The notes under the pieces were generated by a model. The model did no database searches. It was not told the origin of the DNA and saw only the letters and a list, made by a program, of their open reading frames with translations. DNA of 64,000 nucleotides. Origin: Gluconobacter thailandicus F149-1 = NBRC 100600. GTDB taxonomy: Bacteria > Pseudomonadota > Alphaproteobacteria > Acetobacterales > Acetobacteraceae. Both the position numbers and the translations under genes were made by a program. Positions within the stretch are counted from its first letter, which is position 1. Every line of letters begins with the position of its first letter. Of the stretch, positions 1 to 8,410 are shown one piece after another. The stretch is taken from assembly GCF_000964465.1 (NCBI RefSeq), contig NZ_BANH01000061.1, forward strand, positions 1-64,000, read 5' to 3'.

Positions 1-44
1 GCTTCGGCTTCGGCTTCGGCTTCGGCTTCGGCTTCGGCTTCGGC
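1..44. repeat. GCTTCG hexanucleotide tandem repeat
   Basis: Seven perfect copies of GCTTCG (1-42) plus two bases, possibly extending beyond the window. In the MerR-like frame on the minus strand it reads GCC-GAA, i.e. alternating Ala-Glu, so changes in copy number keep the frame and only change tail length. Confidence 0.95.
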
Positions 45-659
45 AGGCGTAATGCCTGTCAGGCACTCGTCAAGCACCTGGGACGCTTTTTCTTCTTCCG
101 GAGAGATCTCCGGTTCCGATGCTTCTAGGGCGTGCTTCTCTTCCGCAACTGACATCGCCAAAACCTCCTCCATCACTGGATCAGAGGAATAAACGCGATC
201 TGAAGGAGCCTCAGGAAACGCAATATCATCAACAGATGAAGCAGGGACGTCCGAAGCTTCCTCTACGCTTGAGAATACCGGCGCCTCCTCAGCAGCGAGA
301 GAATGTTCGATCGAAGCCGGATGAGACTGATTCTCAGCAGCTTTTCTGGCCTTGCGCTCTCTCAAAACGCGCAGGACGCCCTGCCCCTTGTAACCCTGAA
401 CATACAGGAGATCGGAGATCAAACGAAGCGTTTCAACATGCTCGGGGTTGTAGTACCGCCGACCGCTCTCGCCCCGAAAAGGCTTCACACCGGGATAAAT
501 CGTTTCCCAGGAGCGAAGGCGATGCTGCGGAATATGGAGCTCTTCTGCAACTTCGCTAATGGTGCGATACGCATCCGGGCCTTTTTTTGCCTTGGCAGAA
601 TTCAGGTTTTCCTGATCCTGCTCAGCAGCATTGACTGAAGTCGACAAATTTTCAGTCAT
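1..659 (-). CDS. MerR-like HTH transcriptional regulator (3' end outside window)
   Basis: The frame is open from ATG at 657-659 to the left edge, about 219 residues, with no stop in the window. Residues about 30-95 form a MerR-type winged helix (AYRTISEVAEEL, then RLRSWE, then SGRRYY), followed by an acidic, low-complexity C-terminal half. The last visible codons are an Ala-Glu repeat encoded by seven GCTTCG units. The start overlaps the end of ihfA by 8 bp, so the two are probably cotranscribed and translationally coupled. A short MerR-like gene after ihfA is a common alphaproteobacterial arrangement; the target is unknown. No effector-binding domain is visible, so it is not a typical metal or drug sensor. 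Confidence 0.85.
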   Translation of the reverse strand, partial: MTENLSTSVNAAEQDQENLNSAKAKKGPDAYRTISEVAEELHIPQHRLRSWETIYPGVKPFRGESGRRYYNPEHVETLRLISDLLYVQGYKGQGVLRVLRERKARKAAENQSHPASIEHSLAAEEAPVFSSVEEASDVPASSVDDIAFPEAPSDRVYSSDPVMEEVLAMSVAEEKHALEASEPEISPEEEKASQVLDECLTGITPAEAEAEAEAEAEAE

Positions 660-986
660 CCGTTCCGTCCACTCCATGAGCATCATCAACGATACCGTTC
701 ATCCGGTCCCTGAGAATCTGGGACGGTCGGAAGACCAGTACAGCCCTCGGAAGAATAGGGACTTCCACGCCGGTTTTGGGATTTCTTCCGATACGCTCCC
801 CCTTCTGGCGAACAGAGAACGTCCCGAAGCCGCTCAGCTTCACGGATTCTCCGGTCTCAAGTGTGCTGGAGATTTTCTCCAGAACACTTTCCAGAATCAT
901 GGAGGAATCGTGGAGGAATCGTGCCGGGACAGCCCAACACGGCTATAGATGTGCTCGACAAGATTCGCGCGCGTGACTGTACTCAT
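652..986 (-). pseudogene. ihfA: integration host factor alpha subunit, frameshifted by an 11-bp tandem duplication
   Basis: Translation from ATG at 984-986 gives MSTVTRANLVEHIYSRVG and continues to residue 25 as a normal IHF-alpha N-terminus, then hits TGA at 897-899. The rest of the protein (82 codons, from ATG 898-900 to the stop at 652) is in another frame and carries the intact DNA-binding arm (GERIGRNPKTG and EVPILPR). The cause is visible: GGAGGAATCGT occurs twice in a row at 901-911 and 912-922 on the plus strand. Removing one copy restores a 107-residue IHF-alpha. The TGA overlaps the downstream ATG (ATGA), so re-initiation could make the 82-residue piece, but it would lack the N-terminal helices that form the dimer body. 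Full-length function seems unlikely unless the duplication reverts. Confidence 0.9.
901..922. repeat. perfect 11-bp tandem duplication inside ihfA
   Basis: GGAGGAATCGT is present twice without interruption. Eleven bases is not a multiple of three, so the copy number decides the ihfA reading frame. The two ihfA frames start 86 bases apart (986 and 900); subtracting 11 gives 75, exactly 25 codons. Confidence 0.95.
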
Positions 987-1057
987 GACACATGCGTATC
1001 ATGACGTTCAGAACAGTCAAAGGAATCAATCGTTAACCCTGAAAGACGCGAATGCGC

Positions 1058-2026
1058 TCACATGCGAACGAGCGCGGATCCCCAGGTCAGACCGCCGCCC
1101 AGAGCTTCCATCAGAACGAGATCGCCCTTCTGGATACGTCCGTCACGCACTGCTTCGTTGAGAGCGAGCGGAATGGACGCAGCCGAGGTGTTCGCATGGC
1201 GGTCTACCGTCACGACGACGCGATCGGCTGGAAGAGCCAGCTTCTTGGCCATACCGTCAATAATGCGCAGGTTGGCCTGATGCGGCACAAGCCACTGGAT
1301 ATCCTGACCAGTCAGGTTATTGGCTTCCAGCGCCTCATCAACAGCTTGTGAAAGCTTGACGACTGCATGGCGGAACACTTCGCGTCCCAGCATCTTGAGG
1401 TGCTGGGTCGTGCCTGCACAGCCTACGGCGCCGTCAACATACAGGATGTCGCCTGACCGCCCATCGGAGTGCAGATGGGTTGAGAGCACACCCTCACCTT
1501 CTTCAGCTCCGGCTTCCAGAAGGACAGCGCCCGCGCCATCTCCGAAAAGTACGCAGGTTGTGCGGTCGTTCCAGTCCAGTAGGCGCGAAAACACTTCGCT
1601 GCCAATCACCAGAACCTTTTTGGCCAGTCCTGACTGGATGAACGAATTGGCAGATGCCAATGCATAGACAAATCCAGAGCAGGCAGCGCTGATATCAAAG
1701 CCAAAGCCCCGGGTTATGCCAAGGAGCGCCTGCACCTGCGTGGCAACAGCAGGAAAAATCTGATCAGGCGTCGAAGTTGCGACCAGAATGGCGTCAACTT
1801 CATCAGCGTTCACGCCGGCCTGTTCAAGGGCCTGACGGGCGGCCTCTGCCGCCATGGAGGCTGTAGTTTCATCGCCTGAAACAATATGCCGCTGAGTGAT
1901 GCCGGTTCGCGTCCGGATCCATTCGTCGGATGTATCGATCTTCTGAGCGAGATCGTCATTGGTGACGACCGTGCGTGGCAGATAGCCACCCACACCCGTC
2001 AGGCGGGCACGAATAGGACCGGACAT
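1058..2026 (-). CDS. fabH: beta-ketoacyl-ACP synthase III
   Basis: FabH condenses acetyl-CoA with malonyl-ACP to start fatty acid synthesis in the cytoplasm. The 322-residue product has the full family length and the Cys-His-Asn triad: C116 in AACSGF, H249 in VPHQAN and N279 in HANTSAASIP. The C-terminal GGGLTWGSALVR glycine-rich segment is also intact. It lies 5 bp after plsX, in the usual rpmF-plsX-fabH order that links phospholipid and fatty-acid initiation. Downstream is ihfA. Confidence 0.98.
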   Translation of the reverse strand: MSGPIRARLTGVGGYLPRTVVTNDDLAQKIDTSDEWIRTRTGITQRHIVSGDETTASMAAEAARQALEQAGVNADEVDAILVATSTPDQIFPAVATQVQALLGITRGFGFDISAACSGFVYALASANSFIQSGLAKKVLVIGSEVFSRLLDWNDRTTCVLFGDGAGAVLLEAGAEEGEGVLSTHLHSDGRSGDILYVDGAVGCAGTTQHLKMLGREVFRHAVVKLSQAVDEALEANNLTGQDIQWLVPHQANLRIIDGMAKKLALPADRVVVTVDRHANTSAASIPLALNEAVRDGRIQKGDLVLMEALGGGLTWGSALVRM

Positions 2027-2031
2027 TATTT

Positions 2032-3141
2032 TCAGCTCACAGGTTCTGGAGCGACCGTGCTGGCAGAAACCGGAGCCGCATCAGCTCCAAGCATGCCGAG
2101 CTGATCCAGACGGGCACGGATCTTGTCGTTCAGGTTATGGGTGACAGCATCCATTGCGACATCAATGGCAGACGCAAAGCCTTCACCATCCGCGCCGCCA
2201 TGGGATTTCACGACAATGCCGTTCAACCCGACAAACACGGCACCATTGTAACGCCGTGGATCAATCCACTCCCGCATACGCTCCAGTCCAGGACGAACCA
2301 GAAGGTATCCGATACGCGTCAGGAGATTGGTCTGGAAGACGTTTTTCAGCAGACCGAAAGCAAGCTTGAGCGCGCCTTCTCCGGTCTTCAAAGCTACATT
2401 TCCCGTAAATCCGTCTGTCACGACGACATCCGTCGTGCCGGCAGTGATGTCATGACCTTCCACGAAGCCATGAAACTGATCCGCCAGGACGCTTTCCCGC
2501 AGTCGCTCGGCGGCCTGACGGAGACGTTCGTCACCCTTCAGATCCTCGGAGCCGACATTGAGGAGACCAATCGTGGGCTTTGGAAGACCCAGCGCAGCCT
2601 GCGCAAAGGCCTCACCCATAACAGCAAACTCAACCAGATTGCGTGCATCGCAGGCGATGTTTGCTCCCAGATCCAGCATCACGGTATCGCCGCGCGACGA
2701 GGGCTGAACAGCCACCATGGCGGGTCTGGAGATACCCGGAAGTGCTTTGACGATGATTTTAGCGAGCGCCAGCATGGCACCGCTGTTTCCGGCAGAGACA
2801 ACTCCGAGTGCGTCACCAGACGCAACGGCTTCCATTGCAAGACGCATGGATGAGCCACGGACACGCAGGGCTGCGGTCGGCTTCATTTCCATGGAAATGC
2901 TGGCAGGAGCGTGACGGATGTCACAGATACGGGTGGCTTTTGGGTATCGTGCCAGAGCCGGCTTGAGAACCGCCTCATCTCCGATCAGGAGCACTCTGGC
3001 TGTCGGATGCCGATCTGCAGCCAGCTCAAGGCCGGCGAGAACGATATCCGGTGCCCTGTCTCCTCCCATTGCGTCGACGGCGAGGGCGTAGGGCCTTGAG
3101 GCCGCGACGTCACGATCAGACGTGACAGGCGCTTTAGACAT
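2032..3141 (-). CDS. plsX: phosphate acyltransferase PlsX
   Basis: PlsX converts acyl-ACP to acyl-phosphate, the donor for PlsY in phosphatidic acid synthesis; it is a peripheral membrane enzyme. The 369-residue product has the family signature LAVDAMGGDRAP near residue 19, the SAGNSGAML segment and TDGFTGNVALKTGEG in the C-terminal half. A short Pro/Ala-rich extension follows the conserved core. It is located between rpmF and fabH with short spacers, which supports cotranscription. Confidence 0.97.
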   Translation of the reverse strand: MSKAPVTSDRDVAASRPYALAVDAMGGDRAPDIVLAGLELAADRHPTARVLLIGDEAVLKPALARYPKATRICDIRHAPASISMEMKPTAALRVRGSSMRLAMEAVASGDALGVVSAGNSGAMLALAKIIVKALPGISRPAMVAVQPSSRGDTVMLDLGANIACDARNLVEFAVMGEAFAQAALGLPKPTIGLLNVGSEDLKGDERLRQAAERLRESVLADQFHGFVEGHDITAGTTDVVVTDGFTGNVALKTGEGALKLAFGLLKNVFQTNLLTRIGYLLVRPGLERMREWIDPRRYNGAVFVGLNGIVVKSHGGADGEGFASAIDVAMDAVTHNLNDKIRARLDQLGMLGADAAPVSASTVAPEPVS

Positions 3142-3204
3142 TAAGACAGTTTCCCGGACAGCATCGCAGATGCGGGCACGCCTGTGGAGTGCCCGCAGAA
3201 GAGA

Positions 3205-3408
3205 TCAGGCGCGGACGGCCGTCTTCAGGCTCTTGCCTGCTGCAACAACTTCACGTCCATCGTAATGGCCGCAGTGGCTGCAAACGTGATGCGGGCGCTT
3301 CAGCTCACCGCAGTTCGCGCATTCAGCATGTGCCTCTGCCTGCAGGGCATGGTGGCTGCGACGCATACCAGCACGGGACGGCGTGGTCTTTCTTTTGGGG
3401 ACGGCCAT
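3205..3408 (-). CDS. rpmF: 50S ribosomal protein L32
   Basis: A 67-residue basic protein with the L32 start [12 protein letters not shown] and the zinc-ribbon cysteines C30, C33, C43 and C46 (CANC and CSHC). It is therefore the zinc-binding form of L32. It lies between the YceD-family gene and plsX, the common bacterial arrangement. A 152-bp spacer separates it from the upstream yceD stop; I see no gene in that spacer. Confidence 0.97.
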   Translation of the reverse strand: MAVPKRKTTPSRAGMRRSHHALQAEAHAECANCGELKRPHHVCSHCGHYDGREVVAAGKSLKTAVRA

Positions 3409-3560
3409 GGCTTTTATGCCTCTTTCTGCTTCTGTGTCGGCACCCTCTCCGCTCCCAGCGGCATGCGGTGCCCCGTTATTCGTCGTCTCGTATTTACGCC
3501 GAGTTCAGGCGGGCGGCTCTAGCAGAGCAAACGCGAACCCGCAAGCCAAAGCTGGGGATT

Positions 3561-4142
3561 TTATTCTTTTTTATCCCCGTTCTTCAGGGTCGCCAGCGCC
3601 GCAAACGGGTTCGGACGACGGTCTGACTCAGGCAGGTCATCAGAATGACCAACCCCTTCTTCTCCTTCTGCTGGAGTTACGTCAACAGCATTTTCGAGAC
3701 CTACCCCCGGCTTGCGTGGATAGGGATCCAGCATAAGGGCCAACTGTTCGGCCGCAGCTTCTCCGATATCAACCCCCCGGCCGTCATGCGGAACCTCGTC
3801 CGGTCCTTCGAGATCGATGGAATCGATATCGAATTCGTCTTCGGGCATTTCGGATTCAGGGATAAAGCGCAGAACGAATGTTTCAGCGAGAACGTCATCA
3901 AATTTTTCTGCCGTAATGACGCAGAGCTGTGTCACTCTTGCTGACAGGCGCCCTTCAGCAAGAATGTGCTTCTTGTCTTCAGGGGTCAGAAGGAAGCGGC
4001 ATTCCAGATGATGGATGGCAGGAATACCGAAACGCCGAGCCAGAGCCTCACGCTCCTGCTCCGTAGCCGTAATCGTTTCTTCCAGACCCGATCCCAGCCG
4101 GCTCAGGGGAATGCGGCGGGAAAATTCGGGAGTATTGGACAT
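3561..4142 (-). CDS. YceD/DUF177 family protein
   Basis: A 193-residue acidic protein. The start was placed at MSNTPEFSRRIPL (ATG 4140-4142); the frame stays open upstream but the extra residues do not resemble the family. The region ECRFLLTPEDKKHILAEGRL followed by CVITAEKFDD and an acidic stretch is typical of DUF177, and the C-terminus has RRPNPFAALATL, the usual family ending. DUF177 proteins are almost always encoded just upstream of rpmF and have been linked to 23S rRNA accumulation; the molecular role is not settled. Confidence 0.9.
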   Translation of the reverse strand: MSNTPEFSRRIPLSRLGSGLEETITATEQEREALARRFGIPAIHHLECRFLLTPEDKKHILAEGRLSARVTQLCVITAEKFDDVLAETFVLRFIPESEMPEDEFDIDSIDLEGPDEVPHDGRGVDIGEAAAEQLALMLDPYPRKPGVGLENAVDVTPAEGEEGVGHSDDLPESDRRPNPFAALATLKNGDKKE

Positions 4143-4251
4143 TTGAGCACTCCACCCCCGGTCGTAATGGGGGAAATCGTTGACAGGCGGGTTCCGTTTA
4201 AGGCACGCGCTGGGTTGAGCGGTTCTCTTGCACAGGATAGTTTCTGGTTCC

Positions 4252-4824
4252 ATGAATAACGCATCTTTTCCGACGGCCAAAAGCAGAACACCTCTTCTGC
4301 AGCGCCTGAGTCTGGCAGGACTGACCTGCGCTCCGCTTCTTCTGGGGGGATGCTCTTTCTTCAGCCCGATTCCCGAACCCCGCGGCTCGCTGATCGAAAA
4401 AACGGACTATGCCCAGCTTGTACCGGGAACGAGCACGCGTTCAGACGTTCTGGACTCCCTTGGCTCTCCGACCGCTCATGCGACGTTCGATGACAACACA
4501 TGGATCTATGTCTCCATGATCACGTCTCCGACTCCTCTGGGCTTTCCAAGCGTGGACAAACAGCAGGTTGTAGTTCTGACCTTCGACAACTCTGGCGTTC
4601 TGCGGAAAATGGATACCCTGAACCGTAAGGATGGCGTCCGCGTCGGCATGGTGGGCGAAACGACCCCGACGCCGGGCACCAAAACGTCCGTCATTCAGCA
4701 GCTGCTGGGCAACGTTGGCCGTTACAACCCGATGAGCAACATGAGCAGCACCTTTGGCGGCAGCCAGGGGCCGCTGGGCAACCAGGGCACCGGCAACGGC
4801 GGTGCAGGCAATACGCTGCCCTGA
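4252..4824 (+). CDS. bamE: outer membrane protein assembly factor BamE (SmpA/OmlA lipoprotein)
   Basis: A 190-residue lipoprotein. The start at 4252 (MNNASFPTAK) puts a hydrophobic signal before a lipobox LLGGC with the acylated Cys at residue 34. The SmpA/OmlA fold follows: LVPGTSTRSDVLDSLGSPTA, then DDNTWIYVS, then VVVLTFDNSGVLRKMD. BamE is a small lipoprotein of the BAM complex that inserts outer-membrane beta-barrels; BamD is encoded at 53359. The tail after residue 150 is Gly/Asn/Ser-rich and longer than in E. coli BamE. It is divergent from yceD (110-bp spacer) and convergent with the histidine kinase (10-bp gap). Confidence 0.93.
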   Translation: MNNASFPTAKSRTPLLQRLSLAGLTCAPLLLGGCSFFSPIPEPRGSLIEKTDYAQLVPGTSTRSDVLDSLGSPTAHATFDDNTWIYVSMITSPTPLGFPSVDKQQVVVLTFDNSGVLRKMDTLNRKDGVRVGMVGETTPTPGTKTSVIQQLLGNVGRYNPMSNMSSTFGGSQGPLGNQGTGNGGAGNTLP

Positions 4825-4834
4825 TCCAACTCAC

Positions 4835-6202
4835 TTACTTTGGCAGGCTGAGCAGAACGCTCAGTCCGCCAAGTGGGCTTTCCAGAAGTCTGATAGTGCC
4901 GCCATGGGCGTGAATGATGTCACGCACGATGGTCAGCCCGAGGCCGGTTCCGCCGTTATTTCCTGAGCCGCCGATTTCAAGAAGTGTCTTCCGCCGATCG
5001 GCCGGAATGCCTCCCCCATCATCTTCGACGGTAATCTCGATCCGACGCTCCCCTTCCCAGAGCGAGAATCGCATTGCTCCGCCGTGCCGTCGGGCATTGT
5101 CAGCGAGATTGGTCAGCGCACGCTTCAGGGCATCCGGACGAACAAGAACATCCACCCCCTCTTTGCCTTCTACGCCCAGCACATGGCCACCTGCGCGCCG
5201 GGCCGCGACGGCTACGTCTTCAATAAGAGCCCGGATATCCGTCACAACGGGCTTCTCGGCCCCTTCCCCACGCGCAAATGACAGGTAGCTTCCTATGAGG
5301 CGTTCCATATCCTCGATATCTGCCACCATGTCGTGCACGTCAGGTTGAAGATCCTCAGCCCGGATCATGCCTTTGGTAGGCAACATGGCCATACTGAGCC
5401 GCAGCCGTGTCAGCGGCGTCCTCAAATCATGTGAGACACCCGCCAGCACTGCCGTCCTTTGCGCGACAAAGCGATTGACGCGCTCCTGCATGCGATTGAA
5501 CGCGATTGCGGCCTGACGGACCTCACGCGCACCCTGAGGGCGGATTGCCCCCTCATCACGCCCGAGGCCGAAGAGTTCGGCCGCTTCGGCCAGTCGGCGA
5601 ATGGCACGGACCTGATTGCGCATGAACAGCCCAGCGATCAGGAACAGGAGCGCCGAACTACTGAAAGCCCAGGCCAGAAACATCCAGATCGGGCCGATGC
5701 TCAGTCTCTTGTGTGGGGTCAGAACGTCCAGCATTCCATCGGGCAAGCCGATTGAAACCTGAACCGTTTCCGGAGCAGCCGACCAATCAACGAAGAATGG
5801 ACGGCCAAGCCCCTGTTTCAGCGCCCGCTCGAAGTCATCGTCTATCGGGCCAAGAACATGGTTCGTTCCTTCCCGCCCCAGAGTGGTGTGAGGATGGAAA
5901 ATGAACTGAAGCTGGGTGCGGAAAGCTGCATCTTTGAGCAGTTCTTCGCGACGATCTGCCTCAGGCGTGCGCTCCAACATAGAAATGACGAGCGAAATTT
6001 CACCCGTAATGCCATCAGACAAACGTCTGGAAACGACGTTCAGATATGTCCCGTAAAACAGCACAAGAACGATGGCCTGCGTCACAAGGAGCGGGACCAG
6101 CACGATCAGCATGGAACGCCCCAGAAGGGAGCGAGGCAACACCCGCCTTAGCGGGCGGTCCAGCCTGACCCAGCGTTCATCAGAGTCCGGGTTTGAGAAC
6201 AT
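4835..6202 (-). CDS. EnvZ-type sensor histidine kinase
   Basis: A 455-residue inner-membrane kinase. The start at MFSNPDSDER (ATG 6200-6202) overlaps the response-regulator gene by 23 bp; the frame is open upstream but the extension looks non-native. TM1 lies near residues 31-54, a periplasmic loop of about 115 residues follows, TM2 is near 171-194, then a HAMP linker. The phosphoacceptor is H258 in VSHDLRTPLTRLR. The ATPase N box (LADNARRHGG), G1 (DDGGGIP) and G2 (GGTGLGLTI) motifs are all present. It forms an operon with the OmpR-type regulator and the MarR protein. The stimulus cannot be told from sequence. Confidence 0.95.
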   Translation of the reverse strand: MFSNPDSDERWVRLDRPLRRVLPRSLLGRSMLIVLVPLLVTQAIVLVLFYGTYLNVVSRRLSDGITGEISLVISMLERTPEADRREELLKDAAFRTQLQFIFHPHTTLGREGTNHVLGPIDDDFERALKQGLGRPFFVDWSAAPETVQVSIGLPDGMLDVLTPHKRLSIGPIWMFLAWAFSSSALLFLIAGLFMRNQVRAIRRLAEAAELFGLGRDEGAIRPQGAREVRQAAIAFNRMQERVNRFVAQRTAVLAGVSHDLRTPLTRLRLSMAMLPTKGMIRAEDLQPDVHDMVADIEDMERLIGSYLSFARGEGAEKPVVTDIRALIEDVAVAARRAGGHVLGVEGKEGVDVLVRPDALKRALTNLADNARRHGGAMRFSLWEGERRIEITVEDDGGGIPADRRKTLLEIGGSGNNGGTGLGLTIVRDIIHAHGGTIRLLESPLGGLSVLLSLPK

Positions 6203-6878
6203 AACCCTTGCCACGAACAGTATGCAGAAACCTGGGCTCCTTCGGATCCGCCTCGATTCGACGACGCAGACGCGTGACCTGCACGTCAACTGCACGCTCG
6301 CCAATCTCGTCCATATCAAGCGATTTGGCGATATCTTCCCGGGACATCACGATACCCGGCCGGGCAGTGAGAACGCCCAGGAGAGCGGCCTCACCTCCCG
6401 TGAGGTGAACAGGCCCCTCTGGCCCCGTCAGAAGCCCTCGCTCAACGTCGAATTCGAGGGGACCAAGCCTGAGAACGGACGGAACTTCTGTTACGGGCGA
6501 CAACGCGGGGACGACGCGCCTCAGATGTGCCCTCAGACGCAGGAGGAGTTCCCGAGGCTCAAAAGGCTTTCCGAGATAGTCATCTGCGCCGGATTCCAGA
6601 CCGTCAATCCGATCGGCGGGTTCGCCACGTGCCGTCAGCAGAAGAATGGGCAGGGACAGCCCCTCTTCTCTCAGGGACCGTGTCAGGGAAAGGCCGTTTT
6701 CTCCCGGCATGGTAACATCCAGGACCAGGGCATCCGGCTGGATCAGTTTCAGAACGTCCCGTGCCTGTATGGCGTCCTGGGCGGTAGTGACCCTGTAGCC
6801 GTTCTCCGCGAGGTATCGCTGGAGAAGCCTTAAAAGACGCTGGTCGTCGTCTACAACGAGAATATGTTCATCGCTCAT
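6180..6878 (-). CDS. OmpR/PetR-type response regulator
   Basis: A 232-residue two-domain regulator. The receiver domain (1-120) has the acidic pocket VVDDD, the phosphorylated D54 in LVLDVTMPGENG and the conserved Lys in DDYLGKPFEP. The C-terminal winged helix (about 135-230) ends in VTRLRRRIEADPKEPRFLHTVRGKGY. It overlaps the MarR gene upstream by 4 bp and the kinase downstream by 23 bp. A MarR protein directly preceding an OmpR-type regulator matches the PetP-PetR pair described in Rhodobacter, so it may be the PetR orthologue; the petABC genes are not in this window. Confidence 0.95.
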   Translation of the reverse strand: MSDEHILVVDDDQRLLRLLQRYLAENGYRVTTAQDAIQARDVLKLIQPDALVLDVTMPGENGLSLTRSLREEGLSLPILLLTARGEPADRIDGLESGADDYLGKPFEPRELLLRLRAHLRRVVPALSPVTEVPSVLRLGPLEFDVERGLLTGPEGPVHLTGGEAALLGVLTARPGIVMSREDIAKSLDMDEIGERAVDVQVTRLRRRIEADPKEPRFLHTVRGKGYVLKPGL

Positions 6879-7363
6879 CGAAAGCCCCCTCCCGGAGCCA
6901 TCTGAAGAGGAGAAAGGACGCGCTTGAAGCCTTCCACGGCCGTGACCCCAGCTTCCCTGTAAGCCCGCGTCATGGCTTCACGGATCAGCTGGAAAAGCTG
7001 GCGTTCGATCGCCTCTCCATGCGGTGTCAGTTTCAGGGGGCGCTTGCGGCGATCATGGCGGTCTTCCTCCTGGATAAGAAGATTGCGCTCTCTCAGATCT
7101 CCGAGAGCGCGCCCCAGAGACTGTTTGGTAATCCCAAGACTGGTGAGCAGAACACTCGGCGTAATGCCCGGATGAGCTGCAACCAGAAACAGAATTCTGT
7201 GGTGGGCTGCCCCGAGGCCATTTTCCCTCAGGAAGGCCTCACATTCGGAATTCAGACTTCGCCACGCCAGCATGAGAGACTCATAGGACTGACGAATCTG
7301 CTCTTCACGAAGGTAAAGATGCGCTGTGGCAGAGGAAGGCCCTTCAGGCGGCCGCGCTGTCAC
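6875..7363 (-). CDS. MarR-family transcriptional regulator (PetP-like)
   Basis: A 162-residue protein with a MarR winged helix: HHRILFLVAAHPGITPSVLL, the recognition helix in ITKQSLGRALGDL, and the wing EEDRHDRRKRPLKLTPHG. It overlaps def upstream and the response regulator downstream by ATGA, so all three are translated as a unit. By analogy with PetP of Rhodobacter it may act with the response regulator; the ligand is unknown. Confidence 0.92.
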   Translation of the reverse strand: MTARPPEGPSSATAHLYLREEQIRQSYESLMLAWRSLNSECEAFLRENGLGAAHHRILFLVAAHPGITPSVLLTSLGITKQSLGRALGDLRERNLLIQEEDRHDRRKRPLKLTPHGEAIERQLFQLIREAMTRAYREAGVTAVEGFKRVLSPLQMAPGGGFR

Positions 7364-7872
7364 CGAACCACTTCCTCCACATATCCAAAGCGGGTGAAAT
7401 CCTGAATGCGCTGCGGGTACAACACACCATCAAGATGGTCATTCTCGTGTTGCAGCACATTGGCGTGGAAGCCGACAGCCTCCCCTTCAACAGGATCGCC
7501 ATTTTCGTCCAGACCGCGATAACGGACTTTTGCATAACGCGGAACATCACCTCTGAGGCCCGGAATCGAGAGGCATCCCTCACTGCACAACATCATTTCA
7601 TCACCGACGGGGATAATTTCCGGATTGATGAGAACGCGGGGCAGCATTGCCTGTTCCGGGTCCGACACCCTGTTTGCGGGAACGTGATAGATGAACAGCC
7701 GCAGGGAAACGTGAACCTGTGGGGCGGCCAGTCCGGCTCCGCGTGCGTCCGCCATTGTTTCAAGCATATCCTTGATCAAACGGCGGATTTCCGGCGCTGT
7801 AGGGTCACTCACAGGTTCGGCAATCTGGTGCAGGACGGGGTGGCCCATACGGGCAATCTTAAGCAGGGCCAT
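7360..7872 (-). CDS. def: peptide deformylase
   Basis: Removes the N-formyl group from nascent proteins. The start at MALLKIARMGHPVL (ATG 7870-7872) has a strong GAGAGAGGAAG ribosome site; the frame is open for 42 more codons upstream that look non-native. All three metalloprotease motifs are present: GAGLAAPQ, EGCLSIP (metal-binding Cys) and QHENDHLDG (the HExxH zinc/iron site). Length is 170 residues, normal for type I. Unlike the common def-fmt pairing, def here heads an operon with marR, a response regulator and a kinase. Confidence 0.96.
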   Translation of the reverse strand: MALLKIARMGHPVLHQIAEPVSDPTAPEIRRLIKDMLETMADARGAGLAAPQVHVSLRLFIYHVPANRVSDPEQAMLPRVLINPEIIPVGDEMMLCSEGCLSIPGLRGDVPRYAKVRYRGLDENGDPVEGEAVGFHANVLQHENDHLDGVLYPQRIQDFTRFGYVEEVVR

Positions 7873-8061
7873 GAGCTTCCTCTCTCTGTGACTGATTATT
7901 AACGCACAAGTCGCCAGCAGATTGCGCATGGATAAAAATCTGCACAAGAACCGTCGAATGAATTGCACACCGCCAAAAGAGTGTGTTAAGGGCTCCATCC
8001 CAATTGGATTGCCATATCACGGGTGACGCTAAAGGCGGGCCCAGAAGGAGTTGACGGCACC

Positions 8062-8265
8062 GTGCAGGTACTCGTTCGTGACAATAATGTTGACCAGGCG
8101 CTAAAGGCGCTCAAGAAGAAGATGCAGCGCGAAGGCGTGTTTCGTGAGATGAAGCTGCGTCGCCACTTCGAGAAGCCCTCTGAGCGTCGCGCCCGCGAAG
8201 CAGCTGAAGCTGTTCGCCGTGCCCGCAAGATGGAGCGCAAGCGTCTGGAGCGTGAAGGCTTCTAA
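8062..8265 (+). CDS. rpsU: 30S ribosomal protein S21
   Basis: A 67-residue basic protein, [20 protein letters not shown] onward, matching S21 over its whole length. It uses GTG at 8062 as start, preceded by AGAAGGAG at 8043-8050; an ATG-less extension to 8023 is open but would add residues foreign to S21. A strong intrinsic terminator follows, so it is monocistronic. A possible promoter is TTGCAC (7963-7968), 17 bp, TTAAGG (7986-7991). Confidence 0.96.
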   Translation: MQVLVRDNNVDQALKALKKKMQREGVFREMKLRRHFEKPSERRAREAAEAVRRARKMERKRLEREGF

Positions 8266-8293
8266 AGTCCTTCCCGTCATCTGAACGGACGAG

Positions 8294-8328
8294 AAAAGCC
8301 GCTACCCTTTTCAGGGAGCGGCTTTTTT
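8294..8328 (+). terminator. intrinsic terminator of rpsU
   Basis: GC-rich stem AAAAGCCGCT...AGCGGCTTTT with an inner CCCT/AGGG extension, followed by a run of T. It begins 28 bp after the rpsU stop. Confidence 0.9.
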
Positions 8329-8410
8329 ATTGCCGTTTTTCTGGATCTGACAGGCATTTATCGTAACCGTGCCCTCGCCCATGCAGACGAGAGCACAAGT
8401 GACGTTCAGA

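Noticed and set aside
2137-2853. Long plus-strand frame of 238 codons
   Set aside because: Complete overlap with plsX on the other strand; no features of its own.
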